From NCBI GenBank assembly GCA_034508935.3, contig CM067444.1:84248793-84312792 (forward strand): a stretch of DNA of 64,000 nt, written 5' to 3'. Below, piece by piece: positions 36,597 to 49,176 of this stretch. This stretch comes from Berghia stephanieae (taxonomy: Eukaryota; Mollusca; Gastropoda; Nudibranchia; Aeolidiidae). A program made the position numbers and the translations under genes. The first letter of the stretch is position 1. Each line of letters starts with the position of its first letter. The notes under the pieces were generated by a model, which was not told where the DNA came from, ran no database searches, and was given only the letters and a program-made list of their open reading frames with translations.

Positions 36597-37225
36597 GTTT
36601 TCTATCCCCCTATATTCTGTTTTCCCTGTTCAAGTTGCTCTGCCTTTGTCCTGTATTGAGAGTGCTTTTTTTTTTCAGGACCTGGAAGGAATCCTTAGCT
36701 GTGAGGGAAGCAGTCAAATGTATAGTAGTTTTTTTGGTTTTTTTTGAGAGATGATATTTTTCCAGAAATTGTTTTTTTTTATGCACTTGTACTAGTATTT
36801 ACATATCTAGTTTTGAATATATTATCGTACTTTGTGAGCATTTGAGTGTATCCTTTGCTTGAGCCTGGATGGGACTTTAAGGTAATGTAAAATTTGGGAC
36901 ATTGATGGATTTGTCATGGAATCTTCTGTTCCCCGTTTGAACCAGTCCCCTTTGTCTTACTATATTTTTTTTGGGTGCTTTTAACTTCAGATCCATAACT
37001 TTTCCTCTATCATCTCCCTTTCAGTACTGGCGGTGAAGTGACCTAAAACTCAACATAAAAACAAACAGGAACAGAAAGTAAAACTTGAAAGCCACACACA
37101 GAGAGAGATAGAGAATGTTCACCAAAAGGACATGCTCAGAATATCCCTCTCAGTACTATATTGTAAATCAAAATGAAGCAACCTTTTTGGAAATGATTTC
37201 ATGAAAAAAAAAAAAAAAAAAAAAT

Positions 37226-38120
37226 CTGGGTGGGGTTCCCTACCTCCACAGTGGGCAGGGAGGTACTTACCGTGTCTTCTATCCCCTTATATCTGTTTTC
37301 CAACTTGCTTTCTGTCTTTGTCTTGGTGTGAGATTGCTCGGTTTTGTCCCGACCCTGGCCAGAGTCCTTGACTGGGAGGGAAACAGTCAAATGCATTGTT
37401 GGTGTGCTCTTGGAATCTACATCTGATCCCTATTTTCCCCAGTTCCCCTATGTCTTACTTTTTCTGGGGTGCTTTAATTGTAATTCTAGAACTTTTTACT
37501 ATCCCATTTTCTTCCTTTTTACTGGCGCTGATATGACCTTAATGTGTTGCAAGTGCCGTAAAACTCTTAAAAACAAAAACAAACATGAAAAAAATAACCC
37601 AAACAATACAAAAAACATTCGCCTGACTTACCCCTCTTTATAAAGTATTCCAGCAGACAGGTTTACTAACGTAATTAAGGGGTAGGGGGGCACTTACAGT
37701 GTCTTCTATCCCCCTCTATGTTTTCCAACATGCTTTCTGTCTTTGTCTTGGGATGCGATTACTTGGTTTTGTCCTGGTCCTGGCGGGATACCCTAGCTGG
37801 GAGCGAAACAGTCAAATGTATAGAGAGTTTTGGGAGATGATAATTTTTGTCTTGTTAATCATCTCTCTTTTATGCACTGTATTATGTTTTGTTTACATAT
37901 TATATATGATTTGTAACCATTTGATTGTATTCCTTATAGTGGGGACCTGTGCTTCTGTATGGATGAGACTAGGTGATCTCAAACTAACTATTCGAACCAA
38001 TTCCCCTTTGTTGTGCTTTAATTGTAATTCTTGAACTTTTTACTCTACCATTTTCTTCCTTTTCACTGGCGCTGATATGACCTTAATGTGTTGCAAGCGC
38101 ATTAAACCCTTAAAACAACT
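37226..38120 (+). repeat. two R1 copies in tandem, same strand
   Basis: First copy 37226-37590 (CTGGGTGGGGTTCC start, AAAC tail). The second, about 37685-38120, lacks the 5' end. A third, inverted 3' scrap follows at about 38121-38215 (CACAGGCACAGGTCCCC...). Confidence 0.7.
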
Positions 38121-38228
38121 AAATGTCTCATCCCGACACAGGCACAGGTCCCCACTAAGAGTGGAACACACTCAAATGTTTACAAATCATATATCTAAAA
38201 CAAAAGATAGTACAGCAGAGACATTTAC

Positions 38229-38805
38229 TGGGTGGGGTTCCTGACCTCCCATAGTGGGAATGCAGGTACTTATCGTGTCTTCTTTCCCCCTATATCTGTT
38301 TTCCAACTTGCTTTCTGTCTTTGTCTTGGAATGAGATTACTTGGTTTTGTCCTGGTCCTAGCTGGGAGGGAAACAGTCAAATGCATAGTTATTGTTTTGG
38401 GAGATGATATTTTCTTCCTTGTAAATCATCTCTCTGTTATGTATTATTATATTTGTTATTGTCAATGTATAAAGTAAGCATTTGAGTGCATTCCTCTTTG
38501 TTGGATTTTGTGCTTGTGTCCGGATGAGACTTAAAGGTAGTAGTAGTAGTATCGTTCGGCTACACTTCTATGTTCAAGTATCAATCCAGGTTTGGAAGTC
38601 ATCATCACATTTATAGGTGATCTCAAACTAAGTACGTTGGTGGTATGCTCTTGGAATCTACATCTGATCCCTATTGTCTTACTTTCTCTTGGGTGCTTTA
38701 ATTGTAATTCTAGAACTTGTTACTATCCCATTTTCTTCCTTTTTACTGGTGCTTATATAACCTAAATGTGTTGCAAGTGCCGTAAAATCCTTAAAAACAG
38801 ACAAA
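38229..38805 (+). repeat. R1 full-length copy with a 78-bp insertion
   Basis: Begins CTGGGTGGGGTTCC at 38230 and ends in an AAAC tail near 38805. About 78 bp at 38536-38613, starting GTAGTAGTAGTAG, are absent from other copies. Confidence 0.75.
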
Positions 38806-38811
38806 CAAGAG

Positions 38812-39003
38812 ACATTATTTACAAGACAAAAAATATCTCCCAAACTGTAACTATACATTTGACAGTTTTCCTCCCAGCCAGGGCCAGGACAAAACCAAGT
38901 AATCTCATTCCAAAACAAAGGTAGAAAGCATGTTGAGTGGGATAGAAGACACAGTAAGTGCCTTCCTGCCTATAATAGGAGGTCAGAAAACCCCACCCAG
39001 CCT
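38812..39003 (-). repeat. R1 5' fragment, inverted against its neighbour
   Basis: Minus strand starts CTGGGTGGGGTTTTCTG at 39003 and stops after GAGATGATATTTT-like text. It forms a tail-to-tail pair with 38229-38805. Confidence 0.7.
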
Positions 39004-39372
39004 AAAATCTGTTATAACCGAGTCCTGCTATAGCCGAATGTCAAGTAAAACAACCCAAATGGCCTAAATCAGCATTTTTCTCATTTGTAATCTCTCACTT
39101 TCAAACTGACCGTTGTGTGTATGTTTAGTGATAAACATTGTCTTTCTGCAGCAAGTCCAATGTTATACGTACTGAAAATGATGTACACAAAGTATTCATG
39201 AACTAGGGTGTTGCCTTTAGCTTTAGGCATACCTGAGCGTAACGTGGGCTAATTCATTGTATCTGAAGACATTAAGTGGGTTTCAGCGCCCCTATTATTA
39301 TATCCGGTAAATTTTACTAAAGGCAAATAGGGAGAAAAAAAACGGGGACCTGTTATACCGAGGTTCCTCCAC
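39003..39372 (+). repeat. possible pogo-like ends
   Basis: TCTGTTATAACCGAGTCCTG (39009) and ACCTGTTATACCGAGGTTCC (39347) resemble pogo-type terminal words, but they do not form a clean inverted pair. Nothing coding between. Confidence 0.35.
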
Positions 39373-39374
39373 AT

Positions 39375-40080
39375 AACCTTTCCTGTTGACAACATGGATT
39401 CTTCAGATGAAGATACATCAATTGCATTATTCTTATTCGAGAAAAAAAGAAGAAAGAAAAGGTCAATGCAGTGTCTGGTATCGTAAACATTTTCTCTTCG
39501 GGGACACAACAAGAGAATTTTACTGGACTTTCTGCTAAATCATGGAGCTTTCTCTGGGCGTGTTTTTGTAGTCTGTGTTTGTCAGGGCCTAAAGAATAAG
39601 TCGGGCTCTCACGTCACAAGCTCTTTAATTATTTTTTTTTATTAAAGTCAACAATTCACAAGAGTAACAATAGATTGAGTGACAGGCAAGGAGAAAGAAT
39701 ATTTTCAATAATGTTATGTGTTCAACACAGATTCTTGTAAGGTAAAGTACACACCTAACCCAGAGAAAAAGTTTCATGAAAGAAACATTTTATGAAAAGT
39801 GAATACATTGACTTTTCGTCAGCACACCACCATGCACTTTTCCTGCCACATAAGCGCTGTTTCTGTTTAGTTCTATGTGAGACAGCTGTCATAATCTTTG
39901 TAATCACATTCGTTGAAATGATGTTTCTTCATATATGGAAGGTGGGGCCCAAGCCTCAGATGGCATGGGATTACCATCATAAAAGAGACACTTTGTTATT
40001 TATTCTATACTGATACAGTCCCTCAGGGTGATGATTACAAGGGAGGAAAAGTCTCTCACATAACAGATACTCACTCATAT
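39375..40080. other. no gene seen
   Basis: Unrecognised; flanks the mariner-like relic. Confidence 0.45.
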
Positions 40081-40084
40081 CAGT

Positions 40085-40990
40085 GATATGAGGTGTGTTT
40101 CAGAATAAAATTTTCCTCTTCTATAACTTTTTACATAAGCAACTGGAACTACCAAAATTTGTTACAACATGACGTCATATCTAAGAAATTTCAAGTATAT
40201 TGGTTGTCATGTCATAGTCATAGATAGACCTGTGAAGTGGCAAATATGTTGTACTTTTGCTCCTTGTCCAAGCGTAATCAAAAGAAAATGGCAGAACAAA
40301 ACATTGATGCAAACTTCTGCTACGATATTCGATATTCAAGTTATCAAATTTTCAACTCTTCTCGGCAAGTCTGCTGTCGAAATACATGGAGACCTTTGTA
40401 AAGTTTTGGAGCATACTGCTCCTTCAATTCAAACTGACAGAAGGTGGGTCAGGGAAGTTGAAGATGGGAGATTTGACAGACAGAAGACTCGCAGAAACCA
40501 AGGAGAGAAGAAAGTGATGCACATTGGTTTTTTTCGACACACAAGGCATTATACTGAACTGGTCTGTTCCACCTGGTCAAACTGTTAATGGAAACTATTA
40601 CAGGTTTGTTCTGAAAGACAAATAAGACCAGCAATACGAAAAAAAGACCCAGTTTGCTTGAACGAGATGTCATTCTGCATCATGACAATGCACCTGTTCA
40701 CAATGAGTTTTGAACAAGCCTTTCGTGGGCAACTCATGGAATTGCTGTTGGAAAACCTGATCTTGCCTCAATCGACTTCCATCTCTTCCCTAAGGTGAAA
40801 GAAATGCTTGAAGGTCAACGGTTTGTTGAAGACCAGATTCAAGAAGGTATCTGGCCTTGGACAAACAGCCACTGGTGACCATCTTGGATACACCAAATGC
40901 AGACGTGTGTGAAACTTGGTTTTTTATGTTGAATAGGTAATTTTAAAAAGCTTCATTTGATACCAAATAAAAGGTAATTCATAATATTAT
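40085..40990 (+). mobile_element. mariner-like transposase relic
   Basis: A 139-codon frame (40169-40588) ends with a mariner DNA-binding region: LGKSAVEIHGDLCKV then PSIQTDRRWVREVEDGR. Further on, in other frames, are NGNYYRFVLKDKIRPAIRKK (about 40590-40650), HHDNAPVHNEF (about 40680) and DLASIDFHLFPKVKEML (about 40765-40810), the usual order of mariner catalytic boxes. The core between the DNA-binding part and the second box is shortened. TIRs are not clear; the ends given are approximate. Confidence 0.8.
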
Positions 40991-41242
40991 TCGAGTACAG
41001 CAAGACTGGCAAACATAATTTTAAACATACTTCGTATCTATCTCCCTCACAGAGGATTCCAGCCAGGGCAAAACCAAGTCACTTCACTCCACAAGGATAA
41101 AAAGTAATAAAGAAATTGGACTGCACATTAGAGAAATACACTCCAGAAATCGTGCATTGCCATGACGTTTGATGGGAGGGCATATTTTTTTTTTTGTTTG
41201 TTGCTTTAGTCTCTTCCAACACATTGAGTATATGAGAGACGA

Positions 41243-41430
41243 GGGCATTATATAGGTCAGCAGTATGATCTGTGCTTCGTACCTGAAAGATACCTAGTTC
41301 GAATATCCACCGTGTTATGCGGCAGTCAGCAAGCCACCTCTTCCTAGCTCAATTTGCGGCATTGTGCTACGTCTGACACCGGGGTTATTCCAGTCTTCCC
41401 TATGAGTAAATCCTAATACAAATTTCTGCA
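41243..41430 (+). repeat. SINE family D, diverged copy
   Basis: B-box-like CTAGTTCGAATATCC, then CCTAGCTCAATTTGCGGC and GGGGTTATTCCAGTC as in 36378-36566, opposite strand. Confidence 0.7.
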
Positions 41431-41958
41431 TGCTGAATATAGGGAACTTTAATATTATTTATGTTATTGGTATGTTACAAGGGTTTGTGTTGGAATGTAT
41501 CACAACATCCAATTACCACTGTAGCCAACCATGAGCACTGATGGCGAAGAGATAAGAATAACCACTGGTTAGTTTTAATGAGAGAGAGAGTTTAATGGCG
41601 AAGTGATAAGAAAAAGCAGATGGTATCATTTATGTGAACGGCGTTGGAGTGTGTAAGTGACTGTGGATGTCTGCGTTTGTATTATACCGCATACACACAT
41701 GCAGTGTAGATAGATACACACATAAGTAACTGTCAATGTCACCAATAGTCGAGAATTTTTAAAAACCCTTTAATTATTTGGAGGTTTTTAAAAATGTTGG
41801 CTGGGTGAAATTATTTCGAGGAAAACATTTGAGGAAGGAATGTCATGACAACAAAAAATAAGGAAAAAATTTGGGACATTTGAATTAGTTCGAGGAAACT
41901 GTACTGGAGTCTCGATAAAAATATGAAACAGTGCCAAAAAGATGCTGAAAGAAAGAAT

Positions 41959-42042
41959 TCCCCCCCCCCCCCCCCAAAAAAAAAAAAAGAAAAGAAAGAA
42001 TTTCCCCCCCCCCCCCCAAAAAAAAAAAAAAAAAAAAAAAAA
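41959..42042 (+). repeat. paired poly-C/poly-A tracts
   Basis: C17 then A-rich, repeated once (41959 and 42004). Confidence 0.9.
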
Positions 42043-42331
42043 CAAACCCCCAGACTAATTAGACTGCAGTTGATTTATTTGGGATTTTTTTTCTTCCTGC
42101 TTTGTGGCACTGTTTCATAGACTTAGATATTTTCTAGCAAAAATATGGACACCGGTTTCATTTTTGACATGCTTTAAAAGAAAGAAAAAAATAATAAGGC
42201 AACTCACAACGAGCTTTCAATGAGAATGGATTTATTTACAAAATGACAAGAACAGTAAGGTTGCATAGCATGGCTGCCATTTGAGATCTTATGGCAATTC
42301 ACAATCAAAGCAAAGCTCAATTTCCACTTTA

Positions 42332-42338
42332 ATTATAA

Positions 42339-42380
<42 letters not shown>

Positions 42381-42383
42381 TAT
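42332..42383 (+). repeat. (TA)n microsatellite
   Basis: Downstream of the CCDC86 stop codon on the minus strand. Confidence 0.9.
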
Positions 42384-42538
42384 GTAAACTATACACATAT
42401 ATAAAAAATGTTGATAAAAGTAGGTGTTATGATTAAATAGGAGGACTCCTTATGTGGCCATTATTGACCTCCAACTATGCAGACTGTAATTTCATGTGTC
42501 GAGTGATGGATAGGAGGAAGAAAAATTGAAAATAAAAA

Positions 42539-45500
42539 TTATCTTGTTTCAATTGATTTCAAGTGTTTCTTTCTCATTCTCTTGATCTTGGTTGTATCCT
42601 TTATCTGGAGGAAATATAAAACAGGAAAAATTAAGTGTTTTATTCCATCAAATTTATTTGACTCTTTGATTTCTCTCTCTCTTTTTTTTTTTGTGGCAGA
42701 AAAATAGCTATTATAATTGCGAGAAAATGCATAAAGGATTAAATATCTTGTAAAATAATGCAGAAAGACGAAAATTACACAAACCTTAAGAAAACCAAAT
42801 CTGCCGAGTTTGAAAAGCTTCTTTAAATTTTGTTAGAGTCAAAATTCGACTTGAAATCATGAATGATAAACACAATGTTCAAATTAGCAGCATAAGATAA
42901 TACAACAACCATCAAAGATACTCGTATCATCCTAAGTAATTGTGTTTTTACTTCCCCTAAGCCTGTTTTCATTCCCATGCTGCTTTATGGATTTATCTTG
43001 AAATTATATTGCTTGGCTTTGCCTTAGACCTAACAAGGACATCAGGCAAAAGCACCTACATCACATCGGTGTCCACCAATCATTCGCGGATATTCTTAAC
43101 CAATGAAAATTCTTACTGGTAGCATTTTTAACCAATGGAAATACTTGTTTATTTGTGATTATATTGTGGTCATGAGTGATAAGAACATCAACTTATGTGG
43201 ATTTTTTAAATTTTTTTTATTTTACTAATGTTATATAGGAAGAAGGGGGAGGGACCAAGAAAAAAAAATCGACTTGGGTAAAAATCGACTTAAGCAAGGT
43301 CGATGTATCTAGAGTGCACTGTATACTGTATGTTTTTAATTTTGACCAGAAAAAATGACTTCAGGTTAAGAAGACTCACAATTTGTTAAAAAGTCACAAA
43401 CTGAGACAATTTGGCCGATCAATTTGAAGTGTGATTAAAAGTGTGATTTTCTAAAAGAAATAATTTTTTTTAAAAACAACTAAAAACTCCCAAAAAACTT
43501 GAGCTTTCATATAGCGCAATATCCACTAAATGGGCTATTTGTGAAAATTTCTTACTGTATGTAGTTGGTAACAATATCCATTTTAAAAATATGCTCTGAA
43601 CCTAGACACAGAAGTATAGTAAAGAATTATATTACAAAACCTACCTCTTGGACAACTTCCGATTTTCTTTGGTTCTCCAATTTCTTCTTTCTGTTCTCCT
43701 CCATCAGTTTCCTCTGCCTCTGTTTAAATTGAAAAACAAAAACAAAATAGAAGTGTTAAAGTTGAATAAAATGAGGGATTCATTTAACATTAACCATCTA
43801 CACTTAGTTGACAATCAACTCTTTAGATGCAAGTCTTTCTCAGTGGTTTGCCATTTGTCAATATCCAAATATAAAAATAACTTAATATGACTTGCTAGAT
43901 CCTAAATTTAGTGCCTATTGAGCAGTATAAATGCTCCTATAATGAACAAATTGTATAGAGCAATATGCACTAAACGTTTTTCTAAACCAATTGCAACAAT
44001 GAGCATGTAGGATGAAGCATGCTGTGTATAAGGTTGCCTAAAGAGAGACCCAAAGAATGGACGAGTAAGTCAGAAGCTGAGGGTCATTTTGAGAGGCTAC
44101 GAATATGCACTTGTCTTAAAAACTTTTTAAAAACGTGAGCTTTTACATCACACAATATCCACTAAACCTGCTCAAGGCACTTTACAAAGGGTTCATGACC
44201 AACAGCAAGATGTAACATGTAGAAAGAGACATGACGCCTGTTAGGCAATATTACAATTTTTCCAGACAGAGACAATGCTTCTAACAGTCAGGTGCTCAAT
44301 TTACACCTAAGCATGTTGAGAGAATGTGAGTAAAGATCCTTTTCCAAGGACTCATCTATGTGATGAATAAGGCTTGAACCTGGGAGCTTCTGACCCGAAG
44401 GCGAGTGTCAAGCCACAGGACCACATAGCTACACAAACCTGCCCTGTGTAATAAACGACATCTGAATCTTTTAATAGACAGGGTTTGAGTTTACACTAAC
44501 TCTAACTTGACATCAGAATTTCACTCAGAGAGCTGTGTCGCTTCACAGATGACTCATCATCTTACTGCTCTTTAGGTGAATACATCCATGATTATAAACA
44601 GATTAGTAATCAGGGATGCCCTTTGCCAAAAACAAAAAGGCCTAAAAATATTTGCACAGAGACAATATGATAATATTTTAAGCAAAGCTTTCTTCAGTAA
44701 ATTGCATATTACCCATAAAAAATTAAAAAGATAAATATTCATCTAGCAGGCACAAGAAATTCATTTTTAAACATCTTTTATTACTTTTAACCAATGTAAA
44801 GTGCATTGAGCATTATATCATTTTGAAAATATAAGTGTCATCATATCATTATTTTTATTATCATTATCATTATTTTAAGTGTTCATCTTTAAAAAAAGAT
44901 TTTCCCGATTTAGCTGGAACAAGGGCATCCATGAGTAATGTAAAACTATAATTACGAGGGTGAGACAAAAAGTTAATTTATTATTCATGTGACGTCATAT
45001 TTGGCGCAATTAAACTGACACACATACTCTTTAAATCAAAAGTTAAAGTTTTAATTCTGTCAAATTTTGACAAAGTTATGACAGTTCAAACTGGCTGTCC
45101 ACAGCATCAACGACAGAAAGCTGTAATTGAATTTCTTGTTTTTAAAGAAGAAACCTCGAGTAACATTTTTAAATGCATTGGTAAAGTCTATAAAACTCAG
45201 GTATTTTATAACCGTAATGTTTTAGCTGGGTTGAACCTGAGTAGAAGAGATAATCAATGGAATGATGACACCCCTCTTCCTCAAAGACCAAAAACTTCAA
45301 AGATGAGAAATCAGCTGGGAAAATTATGCCAACAGTGTTTTGGGACATTAGAGGTGTAATCCTCTTTGATTTCCAACTACAGGGAGCTACTGTCTGAACG
45401 GTACAAATAGACCTTGAAGCAACTGAAAGCAAGAATTTGTTGAGTTAGATGGGACGATTATTGTCTCTTCATGAAAATGCCCTTCCACACACAAGTGCCA

Positions 45501-46250
45501 AGAAACTGGAGCTAATCAAATGATGGACAACACTATCTTACTTTCCTTATTAATTCACGAGACTTGATTTTTTCGAACTTTCATATTTTTGGTCCAATGA
45601 AGGGACATCGCTTTGAAGATGATGAAGAAGCTAAAACAGCAGTGAAAAATTGGCTCAAAGTTCAGCCAACTCAGTTTTACGAGGATGGGATACATGACCT
45701 TACAAAAAGGTGGACTGTGGCATCTGAGAGACAGAATCTATGCTGAGAAGTAGCATTCTACTCGGCTGACAAACTTAAATTTGAGGTATAACGCATGGTA
45801 TTGATTTGTTTTAAAGTAATAAGCAGAGTTCCATTACTTTTTGACTCACTCTTGTACATATGACACAAAGCAAATTCAGTCTCAACTTTGGAAAGTTAAT
45901 AATCATGCTAACAATCCCACCTGGGTTCATATATTACTATGCTATGAAAACCCCCACAAAGCAAAACCTCAGCTTTTATAAAACGCGATATCCAACAAAT
46001 GTGCTTTACGAGGAATCCCTATCAAAACCAACTTAGCATGTAGGACAAGACATGATGCCTACAAAGCATTAATATTTGAAAAAAAAAACAAAAATTAGAA
46101 GTAAAAACAAAAGACCAAACCTGTTTTTCCTGGGCACTTGCATCCTTCAAGCTCTGAAGCATTTCTTTAAATTGTGCCTTCTCTTGTTTCCTCGCCATCT
46201 TTTGATCCCAAGTCGTTCTCAAAGACTTTTCTTTTTTTATTGAAGAGTGT
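42539..46250 (-). CDS. CCDC86: CCDC86/Cgr1-family nucleolar protein, C-terminal exons (5' part not found)
   Basis: Three minus-strand exons with good splice sites: 46250-46121 (43 codons, entered in phase 2), 43719-43645 (25 codons) and 42604-42539 (21 codons plus TAA). The 89 residues form one basic coiled-coil-like domain. Exon one includes KSLRTTWDQKMARKQ, exon two has RKKKLENQRKSEVVQE, and the last has KIKRMRKKHLKSIE. These align in order with human CCDC86 (KPLRTSW..KM, RRLENERKAEVVQ, KIKRMKKKQLRSIEKRD) and with yeast Cgr1. Cgr1 acts in 60S pre-rRNA processing; CCDC86 is nucleolar and coats mitotic chromosomes (family knowledge). The exon or exons encoding the disordered N-terminus and the SGRVWK-like motif were sought up to 59 kb and not found. 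A mariner (44955-45854) and four SINE fragments lie in the introns. Confidence 0.85.
44130..44445 (-). repeat. tRNA-derived SINE (family B) in a CCDC86 intron
   Basis: Minus-strand head TGTAGCTATGTGGTCC with B box GGTTCAAGCC, a body with ACATGTAGAAAGAGACATG complement, and a tail near AAAGCTCACG. This is the longest family member here. Confidence 0.75.
44955..45854 (+). mobile_element. mariner-family (Tc1/mariner) element, near full length, dead
   Basis: TA dinucleotides flank terminal inverted repeats CGAGGGTGAGACAAAAAGT (left) and CAAGAGTGAGTCAAAAAGT (right, reversed). Inside is a decayed transposase. The N-terminal helix-turn-helix region is near 45090-45350 (QRQKAVIEFLVFKEE). The second catalytic box is near 45460 (LHENALPHTSAKKLE; consensus HDNARPHTA, so catalytic D reads E). 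The third is near 45580 (SNFHIFGPMKG; consensus SDFHLFGPLK, so D reads N). The C-terminus is near 45600-45745 (EEAKTAVKNWL, TKRW). Several frame changes and stops are present. It lies in a CCDC86 intron, opposite to the gene. Confidence 0.9.
45966..46075 (-). repeat. SINE family B fragment 45 bp from a CCDC86 exon
   Basis: CATGTAGGACAAGACATGA and AACGCGATATCCAAC match family B. Shorter family scraps stand at 43500-43540 and 43955-44045. Confidence 0.65.
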
Positions 46251-46259
46251 CTGAATTAA

Positions 46260-47670
46260 AATAAAGATGGAAATAAAAATGATTAAAACACATACTGAAA
46301 GTGACATCCAAGTTTTTTATGGCAACTTAAATTTTTCTTAAAACTAATCATTTTTAAAATTGAATTTTTAAAGTTTATTTGTTTATTATTGTTATTACTT
46401 TTTTCTTTGAGTAATTTAATTTGTCATGATCATTATCATCACTATTTGTTTACCATGGTTATTTTTGTGATTGTTTTTTTTATTATTATTACTCTAAGGC
46501 AAATAAACAATAAACTACAGAGATGACAGGGACTGATGATGATGATGATGACTTTTAACACAACTACAAGGCAGTCACTTCATGCCACTTTAATCCCTCA
46601 AAAAAGCCATTGATTTCCATCAATATATCAGAGACACGATTATCTTTGAAGCACGAAGTTGTGACTTAACACAAGACTACACAAAATTTAAATACTACCC
46701 TTAGATTTATATGAGGGGTGAAAGCATAAATATTTACCAAGCATTATTTCTTTGGGGTGGAGGGTCACGCGAATTTACCATTGTCGAAGCTACCGACTCT
46801 ACCCTATCATTTTCATCTGTTTTTGTTTCTACTTGTGTACTCATCTACCCATTTATATCTTAATCTAGCTATTAAACTATTATTCTCTCTCCCTCCATCT
46901 ATCTATTATTTTATCAATTTACTCAACTTTCCACTCTCATTAATAGAGGGCTTTTCCCCTCTTCACTCCCCAGGGACTCCTTACCCCACATTTTCTTCAT
47001 TACAACTTCTAAAACTACAACTACTATTACTACTTCAACTACTTCTACACTTCTATTATCTCTTTTATTTTCGATTGATTTCTAGAAATTTCCTGTCTCC
47101 CCATAAGCCGACCTGCCCTTACCATTCATACTTCTACCACTACCACCCAAGTATACAGACATTACAATTCTTCTGTACATTTGTATTATTTACAGTTAAT
47201 TAAATATATTTTATAAAGTTCCAGGAATCTCTCTCTCACACACACACACACTCACGCCATTGTTCATGACTCGTATCTCAGTGCTCCTGCAAATAATAGA
47301 AGTAACCATCAATAATACCTCTACTGCTACAGCCACCACATCATCATACTACTACCTCAGTAACCTCCACATCGTTATCAAAACTATAGCAACCACCACC
47401 ACCTTTACATCATCATCATTGTCATTATCCTTATAGTAATCATCACTACCACTACTACATCATCAATACCATCACTACAACCACAACCACCACCATCACT
47501 ACACAACAACAGACACATTGTCATTGTCAACGAAATGCAAAATAATAATAGTAATAATAAAAATAAAAAATTAAAAAGGTAAATGATAATAATATTTTAA
47601 AAAAATAATAATAATGTGGCATTTTTATGCACCTCCGTTGGAGGTGTACAAAGACGCACTACTTTTTAAT
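46260..47670. other. no exon found; pyrimidine-rich stretch
   Basis: 46780-47500 is strongly C/T-rich with ACC/ATC triplets. It was searched on minus for the missing CCDC86 exon without success. Confidence 0.5.
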
Positions 47671-47671
47671 A

Positions 47672-48085
47672 TTGATATCGTCGGGCAGCCATGATGAGAA
47701 GATAATGAAAACATGGCTTTTCGGCGCAGAGTTAAAAAGTGTCTGCTCATAGATTAAGAGCCCTGAAATTTGGCATGATTTAAAAACACATGCTGTATAT
47801 TAAAAAAATAAACGCATTTGAAAATTGCCAAATTTTAACTTCCATATAACTCCTGAAATTTTTAATGGATTTTTCGTTACTTGGCACCATAAAAGGAAAT
47901 TGAAAGATGAAAATAATGATACCAAAATATCTGTGATATTCCTCTCTATAAGAAAGTTATGCATTCTTTAACCGAACCCCCCTAAACGAGAATGGCAATT
48001 TCCAGTCACAACTTTCTTATTCTTATACTTATGAGCGAGTTGGGTCACAATCTGACTCCCACTGCTGCTGCTCACTAAACTGCCT
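47672..48085 (+). repeat. left arm of a large inverted repeat
   Basis: About 410 bp, inverted at 51600-52057. Both hold GGCAGCCATGATGAGAAGAT, TTCGGCGCAGAGTTAAAA, CCTGAAATTTGGCATGA, CAATTTCCAGTCACAAC and CACTGCTGCTGCTCACTAAA. Identity is roughly 80 percent. Confidence 0.8.
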
Positions 48086-48339
48086 ATTCAATCATCCCTC
48101 CTTTTCATTCCTTCTCAAAGTAACACACTCTCATTCAACTTCAAGCCATTTGACAAACGCCATTATGAACAGAAAATACTGTGTTGTGTTCAGTGAGGAA
48201 GTTTCAGAGACAGGAGAGTGCTTCTACTTCTACTACTGCAAATAGTGATTCCACAGTGATATCCTTATTCGCAGTACTACTGCGAATGGGAGGCCTTCTG
48301 AAAGCTTCTTGTGCAGGGAAATAACCCAAATATTCCCTG

Positions 48340-48620
48340 AACTCATACTAATCCTAGAAAAATACAACCTAGCACCTTTAACTAACCCTAACAGGAAAAA
48401 CAAACACCCTATCACCTTTACTAAGACTTATAACTAACCCTATTAGAAAAAAAAAGTCCTTCGACCTCGAGCTAACCTAATACTAATACTAATAGAAAAA
48501 ACAACAACATAGGACTGCTTTGCACTGGCACTACCTTTCACAACACTTCACAAATCAAAATGGCGGCCGAGAATCAAAACAATGGTCAAATTAGGAAACT
48601 AAACTTTCACTAATCTATGA
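48340..48620 (+). repeat. repeat shared with 12895-13190, with a YY1-like AAAATGGCGGC
   Basis: Second copy of the above. The short frame MAAENQNNGQIRKLNFH is present only in degraded form in the other copy, so it is not treated as a gene. Confidence 0.6.
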
Positions 48621-49147
48621 AGGTTTGTTCTGGAGTTTTTAAAATGCTTCTAGAGAGATGGGCCTTTGGCCTACCAACCTCTGCTGAACGTCCAACTCGC
48701 CTTGAGCATGCATTCACGTAAAATATAAATATTTTTTTAAAAACCTACCTCTGTTTCAAAAACTAGCATCTTTCAACTTTCTAAGAAACATTTTGATTTT
48801 TCAGAACTTTAGTTCGTTAAAAAATACCGGCCAATCTGACCCGTTGAGTCGAATGAAAACGAAATTTTGTTGTTTACACGGTTCAAAGGAAATGCCGTAA
48901 ATAAGCTTTCATGAACTTCCTGTGTTGTTTTTACAGTGTCACGTGACCGTTTTGAGAAATTTGTCATCTGCTACAAATAATTAGACCAGTGGGGGGGGGG
49001 GGGGGTAGATATTTTCATTGGAGCAGAAAAAAAGTGAGTATGATTTCTTGTACTTGTAGAGAGGACTAGGGTCCAACAGCAGTCAATTGATTGAATGAAA
49101 GAAAAAAGGCCTTTTTTATCCACCGCCACCACCACCGTGAGAGTGGA

Positions 49148-49176
49148 GGGTGGGGTGGGGTGGGGTGGGGTGGGGT
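49148..49176 (+). repeat. (TGGGG)n pentamer array, quadruplex-prone
   Basis: Five G4 runs spaced by single T. Follows a poly-G run at 48991-49006. Confidence 0.85.

Larger units (their letters stand above)
36125..37065 (+). repeat. R1 family copy interrupted by the 36205-36596 TIR element
   Basis: The 5' text (TCTGATCTCCCATGGTGGGGG) is split from GTTTTCTATCCCCC by the TIR element. The rest runs to ACTGGCGGTGAAGTGACC and an AAAC tail. Confidence 0.65.

Noticed and set aside
46757-47203. 148-codon frame
   Set aside because: Leu/Tyr-rich by virtue of a C/T-rich tract, non-ATG start, no motif.
48730-48800. Candidate upstream CCDC86 exon on minus
   Set aside because: A GTAGGT donor is present, but the required phase has a stop just upstream and no family motif is seen.
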